Shown: positions 1 to 11,169 of the stretch, piece after piece | How positions within the stretch are numbered: the first letter of the stretch is position 1 | Layout of the letters: the number at the start of each line of letters is the position of its first letter | NCBI GenBank assembly: GCA_951802425.1 | Contig: OX637794.1 | Location: forward strand, 4,836,001-4,900,000 | DNA: 64,000 nucleotides | Direction of reading: 5' to 3' | Origin: Clavaria fumosa | Lineage: Eukaryota; Basidiomycota; Agaricomycetes; Agaricales; Clavariaceae | Made by a program: the position numbers and the translations under genes | The notes under the pieces: generated by a model | The model's input: the letters and a program-made list of their open reading frames with translations, nothing else | Told to the model about the DNA's origin: nothing | Database searches by the model: none

Positions 1-2158
1 AATTATCAGTGGCACCTTTTAGAGGCAATGGATATTCGTGAGGTGAGTGCCTCAGCCAAAACAGTTACGTTTGTATCTTGAATACTTCTTCTAGAAGTCA
101 AAATGCTCAAACCACCAAGCAATTAGCCAGGTGCTCACTGCACGTTCTAGTCACCTTGAAGCCACTGGAATTGGGGCATGTGCCTGTTCTCGGCATGGAT
201 GCTTTGTTCCTCATTGTGTGGTTGATTTTCAGAAGGGCGAGTGGTAAGTGAGAGCAAATACATTCTTTAAATCTTCTCAACTTTTCTCTTGGCAGTCACG
301 TCAACATCGACTATGCAATATGCCAAGCTATGAAATATCGCACAGAAGGAATGTCTGAAATATTAGTCATTTACGATGTCTGTTGCCAGTGGATTCGCAA
401 CTTCAGAGTACGAGTTGAAAGAAGCGCATACCTATACATGCCAGCTGCAACAAAGGTCATAGGAGCAGTGGGAAAATTCCACTTGGGGGCACACATTCCT
501 TCTTGTTTTCCTCTTTTCTCGCTCAACTTTATTCCTGGTGCAGGACAACAAGATGGAGAGATTTTGGAGACACTGTGGTCCAGTTTGAACAAGATCTCCA
601 GCAGCATACGAGCCATGAGCAAAGCGCATCGTCAGGAAGTGCTGGATGATTACATGCAGGACTCAAACTGGAAGAAGTTAGTGAATATTGGTGAGCATTA
701 AGAGCTTTTACAAGATATCTTTCAAACTGAATGTTCAATCAAGTGAAAGCCCTCTTCTCCAAATTCAAAGCAGCAGTGGAAGGCGTTCAGCAAACCAAAA
801 CGCCTTTTGAAGCTCTGAATCGCAATATTCCCAGCCATTTAAGAGAAGCATGGAAAGAAAGCGAGAAGGTTGCTTTGGAATGTCGTGGGGAACACCTGTC
901 GATATATGATGTACAATTGGACAAAGGTGGGTTCAATTCTTGCCACAGACCCCTAGACAAAACTGAAGACATAAAAATAAAGCACCATCTCTTGCAGAAG
1001 TGCAGTTAATGCTGTCGACAAAGGAGAGGACTGCTGGATTACCTTCAGGCATAGTTTCCCTGCTGATGGAAGGAATGGCTTTGGAAGAAATTCAGTGAGT
1101 AATGCTCTTGAGTGTTTTTATTAGTGCCCCTGTAACAAGTCCTTTCCCAGGCATTCCATTACGACAGAACTATCCAAGAGGCAAAAGCTTGCCATCCCTC
1201 AAAAACAAAGCGTTGTAGATCAGCTAAACAAACTTGAATCAAAAATCGAAGGCCACAATTTAAAAATCTCCACAGTTCTTGGAGATTTTGAATGGAACCA
1301 AGATGAGTCAGACCTGCAAGGGGATGAAGACTCCGAAGGGGGTATGGATGGGATTGACGAAGGTGATCATTTTGAAGACCTTGTGGGAAATAGCATGCAA
1401 GCCAGGCTCTTGATGCCTTCGACTTTCGGTCGAGATTTCTGCTTGAAAAATGGATGGGGCCAGATTGTCGAACAAGAAATACAACTTCGGACAGCACAGG
1501 CAGGCGAGTCCCTTGATGCACTCAGGCTAGCTATCGGACACAAATCACTGCTCTACAAATTATGCATCTGAAAATCCAAAACACAGAGCAGCAAGACAAG
1601 GAGTCAAGCAGAGCTTCTTCAAATCAGTTCCAAGATTAAAGAGCTGGCTGGGAGATATCAACGAGCAAGAGCTGCCTTGTCTGACTTAGGTGCTCCTGCA
1701 GATACACTTGCCAAATTCCAAGCGCTCTCAGATTCGGACTTAAAGGTGAACACAGATGTCATAGAAGAGAACCGAGTGGGCCTGAGAAATGATAAACTAC
1801 CTTGGATTTGGAGGACTGGAGGAGGTAATGAAAGCCCTTGGATGAATGAAAGTGAGATATGCTCATTTACCTCTCAACGTTGCTCTAACCCTGAGAAGTT
1901 TGCTGGGTCAATTGGCTTCGAGCAAAAGCTCGACATGACAGGTGGAACGAAGAGTTGGAATTGGTGAAACATGAGATGAATTGGACTTTGTCTTGGTTTG
2001 CAAACCGAGAAAGTGAATGGAAGAGGAGATCTGTTTGGGCAGACAGAGAGCATAAGCCTGGGCACAAATGCTATGCCGAGAAGCAGATTATTTTGTGGAG
2101 GAGGATGCATACCGCTGCTGAACTTGCCTGGGAATCTGTTTTGAACCCGGGAAGATGA
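1..2158 (+). pseudogene. KDZ (Kyakuja/Dileera/Zisupton) transposase, 3' part of gene, one in-frame stop
   Basis: DNA transposase of the KDZ superfamily, entered at its 5' side by the window edge. Exons I can place: about 132-241 (Cys/His segment reading GACACSRHGCF), 296-690, 744-926, 998-1094, 1151 to about 1846, and about 1900-2158, with short GT..AG introns. Exon 296-690 carries DVCCQW and then HIPSCF and GQQDGEILETLWSSLN, the conserved KDZ core. Later exons give the GESLDALRLAIGHKS and YQRARAALSDLG helices and the C-terminal WLRAKARHDRWNEELELVKHEM block typical of the family. The frame is open across exons except for one TGA at about 1569, in a context (IRK expected) that suggests a CGA to TGA change. 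Family assignment is strong. Intron borders are my inference from splice consensus and frame. It is probably inactive, or active only by readthrough. Confidence 0.72.
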
Positions 2159-2696
2159 ATATTCCTAAATTGATTTCTCTAGCTTTTTTGATTGTGAGCC
2201 TTATCGCTGTGGGAGATATAACTTCTTCGTCTTTGCCTAGCACCTCATCAATGACATTTCTCTATGGCAAGTCCTCTCCCGCCTATAGGTCTCTTGGAAC
2301 AACAGCTAAACTCCACAAATTGCGTGACAACCCGATTGGCAAAGGGCCGGATAGAAAAAGAGAAGCAGGTTAAGCTATCAATGACATAGAGGGTGGTAGG
2401 TTCTCCATTGTTGGTATGGAATAACGTCTAGAAAATATCACAGGGTACTGGTCTGGTAAGAAAACTCAAAGCTGTGGCCATGGATCATTTTGTTTATCGC
2501 TTCACAGAATGGCTTAGGAGTAACATTCTAGAGAGTATAAAGATCTCCAAAAATTATCCAATAGCACATCCCCATTGAAAACTCAATAAGCAACAATACA
2601 GAGGTCTCCATTCTTAGTCTGGAACCACCCTTCCTCTGCATTTGACTTGGTTGGTAATACTGATGCACATTCAAATTTTTAAAAGGGGTGTGACAA

Positions 2697-2746
2697 GTCA
2701 CTATGTGACCAGCGTCGAAGTACTTCACTGCTAGTCACATAGTGAC
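2697..2746. repeat. Palindrome copy 1
   Basis: Inverted repeat with arms of about 17 bp (GTCACTATGTGACCAGC against GCTAGTCACATAGTGAC) around a GAAGTACTTC centre, itself palindromic. Confidence 0.8.
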
Positions 2747-2801
2747 ATGTAACGCCGACTGGTCTGGTAAGAAATTCAAATTTTTGAAAGGGGTGTGACA
2801 A

Positions 2802-2851
2802 GTCACTATGTGACCAGCATCGAAGTACTTCGCCGCTGGTCACATAGTGAC
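2802..2851. repeat. Palindrome copy 2
   Basis: Same 50-bp palindrome, with arms matching almost perfectly (ACCAGC against GCTGGT) around GAAGTACTTC. Confidence 0.8.
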
Positions 2852-3109
2852 ATGTAACGCTGACTGGTCTGGTAAGAAATTCAAATCTGTGGCCTTTTGT
2901 CGTTTTGTTTATCACTTCACAGAATGGCTTAGGAGTAAGATTCTAGAGAATGTAAAGATCTCAAAAATTATCCAATAGCACATCCCCGTTGAAAACTCAA
3001 TAAGCAACAATACAGAAGTCTCCATTCTTAGTCTGGAACCACCCTTCATCTACATTTGACTTGGTTGGTAATACCGATGCACTTTGATTTTTTGAAAGGG
3101 GTGTGACAA

Positions 3110-3159
3110 GTCACTATGTGACCAGCGTCGAAGTACTTTGCCGCTGGTCACATGGTGAC
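3110..3159. repeat. Palindrome copy 3
   Basis: Same palindrome with a few substitutions (GAAGTACTTT centre, CATGG instead of CATAG in the right arm). Confidence 0.75.
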
Positions 3160-3291
3160 ATGTAATGCCAATGGCATGTGACTTCGAAATATCTCTTTCG
3201 TTGTTGAAGCAATCGACATCACGTGTTAGAATCATCATTCTCTTACTTCTACCTACATCTTGCAAATTGCCTCGTCACAATTCTCGAGTAA

Positions 3292-5271
3292 ATGACCAAG
3301 TGGACAACCCCTGCTTATGTTGAGCTTCTCAAAGGCAGCCTGGAAGTATATGGGATGGCGGACACCAAGGAACGTGCTAGTATTGTCAAGGAGATCAAGA
3401 GACAAATCCGAGACCTGGCTGAAGCTGCGCAGGAACATCCTCCCGATGGCTTAAACCAGGTAAAGCAGAACTTCACACATCTGATTCACTTATGTTTTGA
3501 TGCTCTCCTTTTGCAGAAAATTCGCAACTGGCTGCACAACCATCGCAGGGTAGGGGCAGGAATGGATAACGGTTCTGATTCTGAGCCAGGTCAAAAGCCA
3601 GGCCTCACCATTTGGAAACACAAAAGGTGGACCTTCCAAGGTGTTGTTGAGCAGCATGAGAAGGAAAAAATCAATGCCTGCACAGAAGAGCTCTCAAAGG
3701 CTGAGAGAGGCACAATAGACTTCTTATCCACCTATCGTCGAGCCAGGACTCAAGTTTGCCAGGAGTTGTCAACACAAGAGTGGCTTGAATTTGAAGGCTT
3801 GGCTGAGAAGTGGAATACAGAGCCTGTACCATCTAATATTCAAAGAGAGTGAGTGAATCTCTGCACATTATTCATTTGCAACTTATGTTGGCTGCTTCCT
3901 TTACTGTAAGATTGGCTTCACGAAAGTTTATGTGTAATGCATTGGAGTTTTCCCGGTTGGCCAAAGAGCAGATGGGAGTAGAGATATTTATGTTGGCTGG
4001 TTGGCAAGATGATAAAGGGCAGATCAAGAAGGCAAAGTGAGTGTTTTCCAATGAGATGTTCCACATTCCTGACTAATGTGTATGTTCTTGAATTTTTCTT
4101 AGAGTCCAGACGCCTGGACCCTCCACTGCTGGGTTCAAGGATGTGTTTCAACAGACGGGAGATGTTGTTTGGCAAAAATGGGATGAGTATTTAGGGGATA
4201 TGTGGAACAGTAAGTGTGCTCTGCACAATTGTGTGTAAGAAGAACTCTAATCCGAGTCCGGAGGATGCAACAAGGCTGCAAAATGATGATTGGGATGCTG
4301 TGCTTCTCTCTAAGAGAACAGATACAAGTGTCCCATGGGATCTTGCAAAAGACAAGGATGGTTGGCCATTACTACCTCTAGAGCTGGCACTTCCCTTGGC
4401 TCAGCTCAAGGAGATCTTGAGATCATGTTTTACAATTGCATACCGTAAGCTTTTTGCAATTGATTATTTCATAAATTGAAAAAATGTTGTATTTTGTAGG
4501 CAAGAAAAGTAACAACAAGAAGGCTGCTGTTCCATGGCTGCAAATATCTGACAACCCAAGTGCTTTTATACAAGTGCAATACATTCCTAAAGGAGTACAC
4601 CTCCGTGAGCCCTCAAAAATGCAATCAGCAGATGTGAGAAGGCTTTGTGCCTTCCTCCACCATCGACAAACTCTTGGTCAAAGGGTCCTTGAATTCAAGA
4701 ATGTTCTACCCACCCATAGGAGAGGGAAGGCATTAAGGGATGCAGACAAGAGTCATACACAAGATACTGACAATGAAGTGTCAAGGCTGTCTCAAACAGC
4801 TAAGCATATCCAGCTTGTCTCTGAAGTGTAAGATCTTTTCTCACTTGAAAATATCATTGGCTAATGTGAGTCAGATCCAGTTCAGAGAAACCAGTCAATA
4901 ACAGTGATGGAGAAGACACTGATGATGAAGACCACACTGGTGATGACAAGGACACTACAGATGAAGACAGTGCCAATTACAAAGAGGACACTCATGACAA
5001 TATCGACTATGACAATTCTAAGGTTGGTGGATCATATGAGATGGCCAATCTAAATATACTGGGGGAGGTGCAGGAGAGGCAGAGGGATCAACTGCAAGTG
5101 GAGAGTGAGGTGGAGAATGATTGTCAAGCTGATCAGCAGTTTGGCTCACTGAAGAAGAGAAGAGCCAGAGATGAAGGGGAGCCTCATCTTCCATACCGAA
5201 CACGAAGTAAGAGGAAAGCATCCATGGAGGCAAAGCAGCGGGTGCTCAGACCAAGGGCAAAAAGGCGGTAG
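3292..5271 (+). CDS. Hypothetical intron-rich protein next to the KDZ gene
   Basis: I do not recognise the family. A spliced frame starts at ATG 3292 (MTKWTTPAYVELL) and runs through about six or seven exons: 3292-3459, 3517-3850, about 3911-4036, about 4105-4210, about 4240-4445, 4500-4829, and about 4878-5271. Introns of about 50-65 bp have GT..AG borders (for example GTAAAGCAG..TTGCAG at 3460-3516). The N-terminal half contains IRNWLHNHRR and LTIWKHKRWTFQ. The middle has PWDLAKDKDGWPLLPLE. The last exon is acidic (GDEDTDDEDHTGDDKDTTDED type) and ends in a basic tail rich in KKRR, RTRSKRK and RPRAKRR, which looks like a nuclear localisation signal. It lies 1.1 kb downstream of the KDZ gene on the same strand, so it could be a second gene of the transposon or a host nuclear protein. 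The coding call is moderately sure; the function is unknown. Confidence 0.5.
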
Positions 5272-6575
5272 TTTTTTTTCTGACAAATGTATATTTATTG
5301 ATTTCATAGCCCTACAAGTGTGAATAATGCACATTGTAGATTAAGTTTTCATATCCATGCATTTCAGAAAGGACAATCAAATAAATCAGTATCCTGAGAA
5401 ATGGCAATCCAATGTCTTTGAATTAGAACATTCTTCAAATCTATGATATTGAGCCTCACTTTAACAGGTTTCTATTGTTTAAAATCTACCCCTTGTCAAA
5501 CAAATATCACAGGAAATACAAGAGACATCTCAAGGCATGCCTAGTATGTTGGTTCCTTCATATTATTCTCAAATTGACAAATATATTAAGAGTAACCATT
5601 TGAATCAAGCTCCTGATAACAATGTATTAATATGAGGGGGTGTAAATTAATGGGAGTTGATCAAAGCTGTAAAAATGAAGACAAGGGTGTTAGCATGTGC
5701 AAAGGTGATTTAAGATATACAAGAAGAGGATAGTGATGCAGTATGCTTGCTGAACAATAACCATTTGGTGAGAGGCAACTCATTATGACTGAAATAATAA
5801 TGGTGATTGTTTCCATATGCAGATTGTTCAATACTTGTAGAGAGGGGATATTTGAAGTAATGTAGACTGAAGAATAACCATCCAGGCTAAACCCTTTGTA
5901 AACGCATCATAATATCAAGCAGTCCAGATGAGTGGGGCTAGAAATAAAATAATACAATCATTGTAATCATGAAATTTGTTCATGCTATGCAGGTAGAGCA
6001 TATTTAACAAGGGATTAGGCTTGGAGAATACTGAGCCAAGCCCTTTATGAAGAGGTATTAATATCAAATGATCTACTTCCAGAGGTGTCTGCTGTGACTG
6101 AGAAAGAAGGCTATGCTGAGTGAGTAAAACCACCTGGGATAACCCCTTCGAAAGGGCATATTCAAATGAAGAAATCCAGATGGGTGGCTCATTGGGGTTG
6201 GAATAATAATAATAGGGTTGCTCAGGATTTATGATTTTGATCTGCAAGGAGAGAATATCTGATATAAAATGTAGACCTGAGAATGACCATCTCAGCTGAG
6301 CCCTTTTTAAAGGCATATTCATATCAGGTGGTCCAGATGGGTGAGTGGTTTATTGAGGTGGTGAAGATAAGATTATAGGCAATACCATTGCAGCAAGTTG
6401 TTTCACATTTAGGATAGTAGTATAGAGTGTGAAATGCAGCTGAATTGACTACCTCAAAAATCATTTTCTGCTGCTGATAAAATAAGAGCAACAGTGCTAC
6501 TTACACAGGAATATTGAGCTAGCATATACAAGAGTATTGAGCTTGAATATACAGTCAAGAATATAGACTTTGGCC

Positions 6576-6664
6576 GGGTGTCATATTAGATAAGGGGACA
6601 TTTGATATAGGGTGTTGGATGCAGAATAATTGTCTGGGCTAAGCTCTTCTTGCTCAGGTACATT
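6576..6664 (+). repeat. 89-bp direct repeat, copy 1
   Basis: Begins GGGTGTCATATTAGAT and is nearly identical to 6933-7021. Confidence 0.85.
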
Positions 6665-6843
6665 AATATCTGGTGGTATCAATGTGCCAAGTCAGGTATA
6701 TTAATATGGTGGTATTAATGTGCCAAGTCCAATAGCTATACAGAGACCTCTGATACAGCTATATTAGAACATGGACAACATATTTACCACACTTCCATAG
6801 CTGCTTCAGTTACAGTTAACCCAGATTTCAAGTGTGACAATGT

Positions 6844-6893
6844 GTCACAATGTGACTGGCGACGAAGTACTTCACCGCTAGTCACACTGTGAC
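6844..6893. repeat. Palindrome copy 4
   Basis: Same palindrome family as 2697-3159 (CGACGAAGTACTTC centre, arms GTCACAATGTGACTGGC and GCTAGTCACACTGTGAC). The pairing extends outward to about 6832-6902 through GTGTGACA and TGTCACAC. Confidence 0.8.
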
Positions 6894-6932
6894 ATGTCAC
6901 ACCTAACATTCAATAACTAACAATTTATTGTA

Positions 6933-7021
6933 GGGTGTCATATTAGATCAGGGGACATTTGATATAGGATGTTGGATGCAGAATAATTGTCTGGGCTAAG
7001 CTCTTCTTGCTCAGGTACATT
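6933..7021 (+). repeat. 89-bp direct repeat, copy 2
   Basis: Second copy of the repeat at 6576-6664. The palindrome at 6844-6893 lies between the two. Confidence 0.85.
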
Positions 7022-7336
7022 GGTATTACTACAGTATCTGGTAATTTAGATGAGTGAGCAGTGCATTAGGGCTGGAAAATCATAATATGGGTGCTACCAG
7101 ATGTAAGGTAGTGATATTAGACCTGGAATGCAGGTTGAAGAATATTATTCTGAGCCAAGCCCTACTGACCTGGGCCAAGCCTATTTTAAAGGCCCCATGC
7201 ATATCAAGTCATCTGAACCTCTAGTTACCAATTTTGGGTGACCTAAGATCTCGGCCCAGCCTATTATGTAATATCTCGGCCGATGCTCAGCTGGGCCTAT
7301 AAGATGGCCACCAGTCAAAATGGGCTGGCCCTAGAA

Positions 7337-8707
7337 GATGGGGTTTGGGTACGCTGAAGGGTGTGTAAACATAGTGGTTATCAATTCCTCAAAGGTGGAC
7401 CTTCGAGGAGCATGGGATAAACCCATTACTTCTTGGGTATACCAAGTAGCAGCTATTCTGCTTAAGCGCGACCCCACTAGCATAATGCATTGGTGTTCCA
7501 ACTGCAGGCTGACTACTCTATAAAAGTAGAAATAACTAAGGAGGCCATCGAGCCACCTGTCCCAGACAACGAGGTCATCTCATCCGTCATAAAGCTCAGG
7601 GGGGTCAATCTTAATCCCCTTAATCTCAGCTATTGCCTCAGGCAATAGCGAGGTTTTATCTCATATCATCATGAGGTAGCGATGTAATACATCGCTCTGG
7701 TAGTTTGTAGAACTCAGGGATACTTCCCGAGTAATCTCCTGCTCCTTCTGGGGCAGTTCCATCCATCCGAACGGGCCCATCCGACCCATTGGCTCTCACT
7801 GACCCAGCTGTGGGTATCGCGACATAGGCTGCGGCTCCAGCCCCGCTGTTTCTCGAGAGCCGTTGCCCTCCATTCCTGGTTCGCCAGGAGTTTGAGAACC
7901 GTCTGCGCGGTTCTCCCTTCGCCACCCTTCCTCATGGTCGGCTGGCGCTGACCATCTGGCCTCCAGGGCTGCCCCCAAAGGCGCCTGACTCGGCAGGGCA
8001 AGCCCCACCTCAGGTTCTAACGATTCACGGCGTTGCCGCCGTAAGGGAGCTGCTAGTGCGGTTCCCTGCTCGTCTAGCGAGTCCAATACCCTCCTAACGT
8101 GGGTAGCTTCCTCGCTTAGCTTCTGCTGAATCATGGCTTGGTGATTTTTCATTGCCCTTACAGGAGCTTCAAACTCTTCGTCCTGGTGGGAGAGTTCCAC
8201 CTGAATATCCGAGAGTCTCTCGGCTACAGCATTAGCTCGCGCTATCGCTGTGGGCTCATCTCCAATATTGGAGGGAGCCCACGAGCTTGACCGCTCTCGC
8301 GGCCACCTCTCACAGGTTTCTAAGGGCTCTCTGCCCTTTCCTTTTGAAGGCCCGGCCTTCTCAAATGATGGCGCCTCACCAGCAACTTGGCACATTGTGG
8401 CACCCTCCTCGTGGCGATTGCCATGTGTCGACAGCGTTTCGGACCTAGCGCCGTTGTCAGGGGCTGGTGACGCCACGTCAGCCCTTAGCGGGGGTTCACT
8501 GCTGGGCTCAACAGAGGGTCCTATTCCCTCTGGCTGCGTGACGCCTGTGTTGCGCAGAGGTCCTACCAAGGGAGGAGTCTCTCCTCTCTTCCTGTTGTTC
8601 TTTTTCTGTGCAGCTATATGGGGGTGACCCATTTTTAACCACACTTGTTGTGTTGAAGGTTCAAAAAAGTTGTAAGACTCTCTATCCCTCAAAAGAACCA
8701 GACTCAA
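7337..8707 (-). pseudogene. Gag-like pseudogene of element C
   Basis: The minus-strand frame runs from 8707 through 7796 without a stop (about 303 codons, hydrophilic, Pro/Ser rich, with a DIQVELSHQDEEF coiled segment). It then continues in the same frame through three TGA stops. After them it reads IKIDPPELYDG, DDLVVWDRWLDGLL and AATWYTQEV, a recognisable fungal gypsy Gag (capsid-like) block. Each stop sits where CGA (Arg) is plausible, for example DG*DDL. The first codon at 8707 is TTG, so the true start is unknown. No zinc knuckle or pol is left. It would have packaged element RNA; it is broken now. Confidence 0.6.
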
Positions 8708-8709
8708 TG

Positions 8710-8895
8710 GTATATTGAGTATGGTAGTTCTAATTAGAGGGATCTACCCTCTGTGTACAGTCACGACACGGTACATATAGGCAAGTGGCCCTCTAGGGGC
8801 CGCTGATGTAAGCATAGCCAAAGCGGCTATGCTAGTAGACTATTATAGTATATAGCTTATGTAATATAGGAACAGAAAAGGCCTATAGCCTTACA
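8710..8895 (-). repeat. 5' LTR of element C
   Basis: AT-rich segment beginning TGTAAGG on the minus strand and ending near CAATATACCA just before the gag frame. The inner border is approximate because no second LTR is present. Confidence 0.5.
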
Positions 8896-10069
8896 CCAGG
8901 GGTGTGAGACCTGCCAGCAGACAAAGCCCGACCATACCAAGCATGCTGCCCCACTGCACCCCCATCCAGTTCCCGATGGTCCCTGGTCAGTGATCTCATG
9001 GGACATAGTCAGTCCCCTCCCCCTCTCCCATGGACATAATGCCATCCTTGTCATCATCAACAAGTTCATGAAACGGATGCTGCTTGAAGCAATTGGGCTT
9101 GACCTCATGGGACTTGGAGCGGCATGCCTCCTCTGGGATTGAGTGTTTCGTGACCATGGAGTCCCTCACAAGGTTGTGAGTGACTGGGGCTCCCAGTTCA
9201 TGTCCCGCTTCATGAAGGAGTTCTACTCCATGATCCAGGTAAAGGCAAATCCAAGTACTGCCTTTTATCCACAGACTAATGGACAAACAGAACAGGCGAA
9301 CCAGGAGATGGAGATCTATCTCTGGGCTTACATGGACCATCTCCAGGATGACTGGGCCAAATGGTTGTCCACTGTGGAGTTTGCTCTTAACAATTGTGAG
9401 CACTCAGCAACTGGACAGACACCTTTCTTCCTCGATTATGGACGACACCCTTGGAATGGGGGACTCCACCCACCTTCTGAGGTGAACCTGGCAGCAGACA
9501 AGTGGATGGCTAAGCTCATGGAGTCCCGAAGAGCAGCCAAGGAGGCAATGGAGAAAGCAGCAGCGATGAAGAAGAGCTACGATAAGGGGAAGCGCCCGAG
9601 TCAGGAGTACTCTGAGGGAGATCTGGTCTGGCTGGATACTAGAAACTTGAAGATGGACCGGCCCTCTAAAAAGCTTGACAACAAGAGAGCAGGCCCCTTT
9701 GCAGTTGAGGAGAAGGTGGGACCTGCTGGGTATTGCCTCAAGCTCCCTCGGGCTTGGCGCATCCATCAGGTCTTCAATGAGTTGCTGTTGATGCCTTACC
9801 ATCCCCCTTCCTTCCCTTCTCAGAACCTGCCTCCCCCTCTGCCCCCTACGATCGATGATGACCACCTGGAGTATGATGTGGAGGTGATCCTTGATGTTAA
9901 GAAGGTGGGGTGTGGGGTGAAGTACTTGGTGAAGTGGTTGGGATACCCAGTGGAGGAAAACACTTGGGAGCCCCATAGGAACCTCACTAACGTAACATTG
10001 CTTCTCCGGGACTTCTTCCTCTCCCACCCCAACAAGGCCAAGCTGGCTGGTCAGGACGCCCAGCCTTAA
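8896..10069 (+). pseudogene. Integrase and chromodomain of family-A copy A1
   Basis: Integrase moves element cDNA into the genome; the C-terminal chromodomain is thought to steer it to marked chromatin. The frame from 8896 has DDE core parts ISWDIVSPLPL, KVVSDWGSQF and AFYPQTNGQTEQANQEMEIYL, then the SYDKGKRPSQEYSEGDLVWL linker and a chromodomain with YLVKWLGYPVEENTWEP. A TGA at about 9141 replaces the CGA seen in sister copies (WD*VF against RDRVF). Many Arg codons have become Trp, Cys, Gln or His (for example SDWGS for SDRGS), all explained by CpG loss. A relic. Confidence 0.85.
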
Positions 10070-10076
10070 GAGGGGA

Positions 10077-10365
10077 TGTTAAGATCGCTTACATAAGCCA
10101 TCCAAAAGAGGAGTTATGGAGAAACTGGGGAGGGTTGTTGGAAGGTCACATGACCTGTGGCTGGGTCGGATTATGTAATCATGTAAGATCACATGACCTG
10201 GGCCTGGGCACATCACGTGACCCGAGGGTCTGAGCGTGGGAATGCCGGCAAGTGCCAGGGCTCTTGCTATAAGTACCTTGTCATTTTCATTTTTGTACTC
10301 TTTTCCCCTTATCTTAGTATTCTCATCATGACCTTACCCTTAAGTTGTGTGAGACCAGTCTGATA
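10077..10365 (+). repeat. 3' LTR of copy A1
   Basis: 289 bp, TGTTAAGATCGC to GTCTGATA, homologous to the 288-291-bp LTRs of A3, A5 and A6. Contains the TATAAG box and the CTTATCTTAGTATT primer-match site. Confidence 0.88.
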
Positions 10366-11046
10366 CATAGCTCTTGTTCATCACTGCCGCTGCTTTCTCC
10401 ATTGCCTCCTTGGCTGCTCTTTGGGACTCCGTGAGCTTAGCCATCCACTTGTCCACTGCTGGGTTTACCTCTGAAGGTGGATGGAGTCCCCCATTCCAAG
10501 GGTGTTGGCTGTACTTGAGGAAGAAAGGCATCTGTCCCATTGCTGAGTGCTCATGATTGTTAAGAGCAAACTATGCAGTGGACAACCATTTGGCCCAGTC
10601 ATCCTGGAGATGGTCCATGTAAGCCTGGAGATAGGTCTCCATCTCCTGGTTCGCCCATTCTGTCTGTCCATCAGTCTGTGGATGAAAGGCCGTACTTGGA
10701 TTTGCCTTTACCCAAATCATGGAGTAGAACTCCTTCATAAAGCAGGACACAAACTGGGAGCCTCGGTCACTCACAACCTTGTGAGGGACTCCACGGTCTT
10801 GAAACACTCAATCCCAGAGGAGGCATGCCGCTCCAAGTCCCATGAGGTCAAGCCCAATTGCTTCAAGCAGCATCCGTTTCATGAACTTGTTGATGATGAC
10901 AAGGATGGCATTATGTCCACAGGAGAGGGGGAGGGGACCAACTATGTCCCATGAGATCACTGACCAGGCACCATCAGGAACCAGGTGGGGGTGCAGTGGG
11001 GCAGCATGCTTGGTATGGTTGGGCTTTGTCCGCTGGCATGTCTCAC
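10366..11046 (-). mobile_element. Family-A chromovirus copy A2/A4, 3' piece (integrase)
   Basis: Minus-strand integrase core (WISRLTWT shadows apart, the frame reads FQDRGVPHKVVSDRGSQFVS and FHPQTDGQTE at 10571-10807). On the left it ends at the A1 insertion, on the right at CTCAC (11042-11046). The same frame and element resume at 26580 after insertion D, so 10366-11046 and 26580-29833 are one copy. The sequence before 10366 that should hold the chromodomain and 3' LTR is lost. Confidence 0.75.
10366..11046 (-). pseudogene. Integrase fragment of copy A2/A4
   Basis: Minus-strand DDE integrase fragment covering ISWDIV..., SDRGSQF and HPQTDGQTEWANQEMETYLQ. It ends at a NKSY position where copy A1 inserted. 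It has TGA and missense changes at CpG sites relative to A3. Non-functional. Confidence 0.75.
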
Positions 11047-11169
11047 TGTCATAAAAGCGTCATCTGTACTATCAGGCCAACAAATTTCAAACCTTTAACT
11101 TAAGAAACACCATGCAAATCAGGCGAACAAGGGGCTAAACCCCAGCTATATATTTTATCGCAAGATAAG

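Larger units (their letters stand above)
2159..3291. repeat. Non-coding spacer with a tandem duplication of about 300 bp and three palindromes
   Basis: No gene is visible between the KDZ gene and the next reading frame. A block at about 2447-2757 (beginning TGGTCTGGTAAGAAA) recurs at about 2865-3172, including the phrases AATGGCTTAGGAGTAA and GACTTGGTTGGTAATAC. Each copy ends in a long palindrome, and an extra palindrome copy lies between them. Confidence 0.7.
5272..7336. repeat. Gene-free AT-rich stretch with decayed tandem repeats
   Basis: I see no convincing gene. Diverged units recur about every 120-200 bp (near 5882, 6030, 6132, 6293, 6630, 7152). They share the order RGCCAAGCCCTTT, AAAGGCAT, ATATCA, then a GTCCAGATG-like end. 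A 37-bp direct duplication ending GTGCCAAGT lies at about 6655-6730. Confidence 0.55.
7337..8895 (-). mobile_element. LTR retrotransposon C, 5' fragment (LTR plus gag)
   Basis: Read on the minus strand, an LTR begins at 8895 with TGTAAGGCTATAGGCC and is followed by a gag frame that is lost near 7337, where the sequence becomes unrelated. The plus-strand edge TTACA at 8895 abuts family-A integrase sequence without a gap, so C inserted into copy A1. The expected partner site (about CCAGG) is gone, with the rest of C, by deletion. Confidence 0.65.
8896..10365 (+). mobile_element. Family-A chromovirus copy A1, 3' fragment
   Basis: Begins inside the integrase zinc finger (GCETCQQTKP region), abutting element C, and ends with a complete 3' LTR. 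The 5 bp after the LTR (CATAG) correspond to CGTAG in the minus-strand family-A sequence that follows, so A1 inserted into copy A2. The 5' half is missing. Confidence 0.8.

Noticed and set aside
9404..10027. 207-codon minus-strand frame repeated at 20795 and 40441
   Set aside because: Antisense shadow of the chromodomain/integrase region, present in each family-A copy.
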